This document shows positions 61,499 through 64,000 of a stretch of DNA of 64,000 bases, one piece after another. The stretch comes from JAFAXD01 sp051985675 (lineage in GTDB: Bacteria; Pseudomonadota; Alphaproteobacteria; Rhizobiales; Xanthobacteraceae): assembly GCA_051985675.1 (NCBI GenBank), contig JBPYFJ010000002.1:1-64000 (forward strand), read 5' to 3'. Both the position numbers and the translations under genes were made by a program. Position 1 is the first letter of the stretch, and every line of letters starts with the position of its first letter. Below the pieces are notes generated by a model, which was not told where the DNA came from, ran no database searches, and worked only from the letters and a program-made list of their open reading frames with translations.

Positions 61499-62566
61499 AT
61501 GGCCATCAAGTTCGGGCGCCCGCTGGAGAGCAGAACGCGGTTCGTGCCGGTCGATGCCGAAGCGCCGGCGAGCAACCGGCTCGACCTCCCGGTTCGCCTG
61601 CGCCGCAACCGGCGCGCGGATTGGGCTCGGCGCATGGTGCGCGAAAACATCCTGACGACCGATGATCTGATTTGGCCAATCTTCGTCATCGACGGCGCCA
61701 AGACGCGAGTACCGGTGCCCTCGATGCCGGGCGTGGAACGCCTCACGGTCGATCAGGCGGTACGCGAGGCCGAGCGTGCGGCAAAGCTGTCGATCCCGTG
61801 TATCGCCCTGTTTCCGTTCACGGAGCCGACCCTGCGCGATCCTGACGGTCGCGAGGCCGTCAACCCAGACAATCTCGTGTGCCGAGCCATGCGCGCCATC
61901 AAGAAGGAGGTGCCCGAGATCGGCCTCTTGTGCGATGTCGCGCTCGATCCCTACACGAGCCACGGCCACGACGGGCTGCTGCGCGACGGCGAGATCATCA
62001 ATGATGAGACCGTGGCGGTGCTGGTCAAGCAGGCGCTAGTCGAAGTCGAGGCTGGCTGCGATATCATCGCCCCCTCCGACATGATGGACGGGCGCGTCGG
62101 CGCGATCCGGCAGGCACTCGACGCCGTCGGGCGAAGCGACGTGCAGATCATGGCCTATGCGGCTAAGTACGCCTCGGCTTTCTACGGTCCGTTCCGCGAC
62201 GCGGTCGGCTCGTCGGTAACGCTGACGGGCGACAAGCGCACCTATCAGATGGATCCCGGCAATACCGATGAGGCCTTGCGCGAGGTTGAGCTCGATATTG
62301 CGGAAGGCGCCGACATGGTGATGGTGAAGCCCGGCATGCCCTACCTCGACGTGTTGTGGCGTGTGAAGGAGGCGTTCGGCATGCCGACCTTCGCCTATCA
62401 GGTCTCGGGCGAGTATGCGATGCTGATGGGCGCAGCCCGCAACGGCTGGCTTGATGAAGAGAAGGTGATGCTGGAGAGCCTGATCGCCTTCAAGCGCGCC
62501 GGCGCCGACGGCGTACTGACGTATTTCGCGCCCCGCGTTGCCGAAAAACTCAAGCAGGGCGACTGA
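61499..62566 (+). CDS. hemB: Delta-aminolevulinic acid dehydratase (porphobilinogen synthase)
   Basis: 355 residues; AGGAG lies upstream of the ATG. Condenses two aminolevulinates to porphobilinogen for haem and cobalamin. Active lysines Lys223 (YAAKYASAFYGPFRDAV) and Lys277 (MVMVKPGMPYLDV); APSDMMDGRVGAIRQALD is typical. The zinc-site cysteine cluster of zinc-type enzymes is not seen: LLCDVALDPYTSHGHDGLL carries Asp residues, as in the Mg-dependent alphaproteobacterial type. Confidence 0.96.
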   Translation: MAIKFGRPLESRTRFVPVDAEAPASNRLDLPVRLRRNRRADWARRMVRENILTTDDLIWPIFVIDGAKTRVPVPSMPGVERLTVDQAVREAERAAKLSIPCIALFPFTEPTLRDPDGREAVNPDNLVCRAMRAIKKEVPEIGLLCDVALDPYTSHGHDGLLRDGEIINDETVAVLVKQALVEVEAGCDIIAPSDMMDGRVGAIRQALDAVGRSDVQIMAYAAKYASAFYGPFRDAVGSSVTLTGDKRTYQMDPGNTDEALREVELDIAEGADMVMVKPGMPYLDVLWRVKEAFGMPTFAYQVSGEYAMLMGAARNGWLDEEKVMLESLIAFKRAGADGVLTYFAPRVAEKLKQGD

Positions 62567-62588
62567 CCTGCGATCGACCGGCGCTGCC

Positions 62589-64000
62589 TCACTTTAATGC
62601 GGCAATCCGCGCGCGCAGCGCGGCAATCGTCGCACCGCTTTCAGGAAGATGCGCCTCTTCGGCGTCGAGGATGCGCAGGAATCCCCGCTTCTTGACCTCG
62701 ACGATGTTGATGCTGCCGTTCGCAACGCCGCCGCAATCGCAGACAATGTCGATGAGGCGCTCGAGCGCGTGCAGGCGGCCGAGCAGATAGTCGTTTTCCC
62801 GGTACCTGCGCGACAGGAATGCGCCAAAACGCCCGAACGCGCTCCCCTTCAGGCTGGCCAGATCGGCGAAATCCTTGAGCACCACGACGTCCTGCGGACT
62901 GATGCGGTCGATCAGGATCTGGTTGAGCTCGCCGCTCTCGCGCCCTGCCATCATCGGGAACGTCAGGACGTCCCAGAATGAAAACCCGAGGTAGTTGACC
63001 ATCACGTAGCGGCGCGCCAGGTGATGCCACTCCATGGGATCAAGGCCGGCAATCAGTCCGTCGAGATCGCTGGTGGCACCGTCGAGATCGAGCGCGGCTG
63101 CGATCTCGTGCATCAGGCGATCGATGTCCTCGCCATGGCGATCGACGAAGCCATCGGCGTAGGCCTCCAGTTCCGTGAGCTCGTCCGCCGACGGGGGCGT
63201 GCGAAACAACCTGCGGGCAAGCTCCTGCGTTGCTGGTCCGAGGTTCGGCTCGCTCTGCCGGCGGCGGATATCGTCGAGCCGCGCGTAGAAGGCGCCCTTG
63301 AGGCGGTCAACCACGCCGGGGTCAAGCCCGCGATAGTCATCGCCGTCGAGCAGTTGATAGAGCCGGTTCTGTCCTTCGATCACGAAGTTCAATCGGCGTT
63401 CGCGGTATTTCACGTCGAACGCCTGCAGAAATTCCGCAAACCGCGGCACCGGCTGCGATTTCGCCGATTCCGGCAGCGGATTCTCCCACGCGCTCGGATC
63501 GTAATCGAAGCCGCGCCGGGCGGCCCAGGCTTCGATCACCGCGGCAATGGCATGCGCGAGCGGCGACTTGTCGGGAACGTCGCAGACCGTCACCAGCAAT
63601 CGCGCGATAAAGGCGCGGGCGGACGCGAGCTTCAATCGCACGTAGCCCTCGGAGGCAAAGCCGGCGGCGCGCACCACGTGCATGTTGACCTGCTCGCGCC
63701 ACTCCCGCAGCTCCTCCTTGACGACGGGGCGGTCGAGTGGTGCGGGAATCGTTGCCGTCACCAGGGCGCTCACCCGCGGGCGCGTGCGCGCGACGATCAC
63801 GGCGGCTTGTCGGACCTGCTCGTTGAATGCCGTCACCACGCTCAGTTCTTCGGCAAACGGCTGCGCGCGCGGAATATCCGATGCCGCGCCCCAGAGCGTC
63901 GAAAAGAATTTCGGTATGTCATCGTTGGTTGTCTCCACCAGCGGCCGCGGCGCGGGGTCGATGTAGATAAGCCGTCGGTCGACCTGTCGAAACGCCGAGC
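62589..64000 (-). CDS. Patatin-like protein, C-terminal DUF3376 part (5' end outside window)
   Basis: An open frame continues from the stop at 62589 through the window edge; the first visible residues read VDRRLIYIDPAPRPL, typical of the region after the patatin phospholipase domain in DUF3376 proteins. Visible length ~469 residues, mostly helical (FVIEGQNRLYQLLDGDDYRG, GVVDRLKGAFYARLDDIRRR, ending VEVKKRGFLRILDAEEAHLP). The catalytic Gly-x-Ser-x-Gly and Asp are expected outside the window. GTG 63938 could start a shorter gene, but the upstream coding frame argues against it. Converges on hemB with a 22-bp gap. Confidence 0.78.
   Translation of the reverse strand, partial: SAFRQVDRRLIYIDPAPRPLVETTNDDIPKFFSTLWGAASDIPRAQPFAEELSVVTAFNEQVRQAAVIVARTRPRVSALVTATIPAPLDRPVVKEELREWREQVNMHVVRAAGFASEGYVRLKLASARAFIARLLVTVCDVPDKSPLAHAIAAVIEAWAARRGFDYDPSAWENPLPESAKSQPVPRFAEFLQAFDVKYRERRLNFVIEGQNRLYQLLDGDDYRGLDPGVVDRLKGAFYARLDDIRRRQSEPNLGPATQELARRLFRTPPSADELTELEAYADGFVDRHGEDIDRLMHEIAAALDLDGATSDLDGLIAGLDPMEWHHLARRYVMVNYLGFSFWDVLTFPMMAGRESGELNQILIDRISPQDVVVLKDFADLASLKGSAFGRFGAFLSRRYRENDYLLGRLHALERLIDIVCDCGGVANGSINIVEVKKRGFLRILDAEEAHLPESGATIAALRARIAALK

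Noticed and set aside
1..64000. tRNA, CRISPR, transposase, prophage or integrase signals
   Set aside because: Scanned by eye for T-loop consensus, regular spaced repeats and recombinase motifs; nothing convincing was found.

Overview
The window is high-GC DNA with dense, often overlapping genes and many GTG starts. Its backbone of housekeeping genes is arranged as in Hyphomicrobiales (Rhizobiales). Reading down the minus strand from about 61.4 to 36.4 kb, with hemB and bamE on plus, the order is hemB, glyA, nrdR, ribD, ribE, ribH, nusB, thiL, hppA, bamE, the ubiquinol-cytochrome c chaperone, DUF177, plsX, fabH, ihfA and a merR gene. Together with the NodT/CzcA efflux genes, many solute-binding proteins, a LivMG fusion and small exported proteins, this suggests a Bradyrhizobiaceae/Xanthobacteraceae-like soil or freshwater alphaproteobacterium. 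Species cannot be fixed from sequence reading. I saw no tRNA, rRNA, CRISPR array, transposase or phage gene.

Layout. 1-12 kb: envelope and efflux region with an edge-truncated membrane protein (-), adaptor 1 + ExbB-like + TonB-like protein (+), three small exported or membrane proteins, then a divergent outer-membrane factor (-) and adaptor 2 + RND pump (+). The two adaptor genes are paralogues and share an upstream direct-repeat motif. 12-20 kb: wHTH regulator, divergent two-component pair, cytochrome P450, Tat-exported phosphoesterase + cupredoxin operon, lactate permease. 20-31 kb: catabolic and transport island with eutB (carrying an internal deletion) and eutC, a secreted ClpP-fold protein, two divergent GMC oxidoreductases and a complete branched-chain amino-acid-type ABC transporter whose permease LivM and ATPase LivG are fused. 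A composite REP-like palindromic element sits between livH and livK. 31-36.4 kb: PsiF-like protein, LysR regulator, two related small exported proteins, a ribbon-helix-helix-like protein, and an LVIVD protein + metallo-beta-lactamase-fold pair.

36.4-64 kb: the housekeeping backbone, broken by accessory blocks: lldD-type dehydrogenase/MFS/TRAP binding protein between thiL and hppA; TcuA-like flavoprotein + solute-binding protein + class III cyclase between ribD and nrdR; and a valine-degradation operon (acyl-CoA dehydrogenase, HIB-CoA hydrolase, mmsB, plus two small membrane proteins) between glyA and hemB. The window ends inside a patatin-like DUF3376 protein.

Functionally, the backbone couples riboflavin synthesis, glycine/one-carbon metabolism, tetrapyrrole synthesis and membrane phospholipid/fatty-acid initiation. 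The accessory blocks add uptake and oxidation of small organic acids, alcohols and amino acids, plus efflux.
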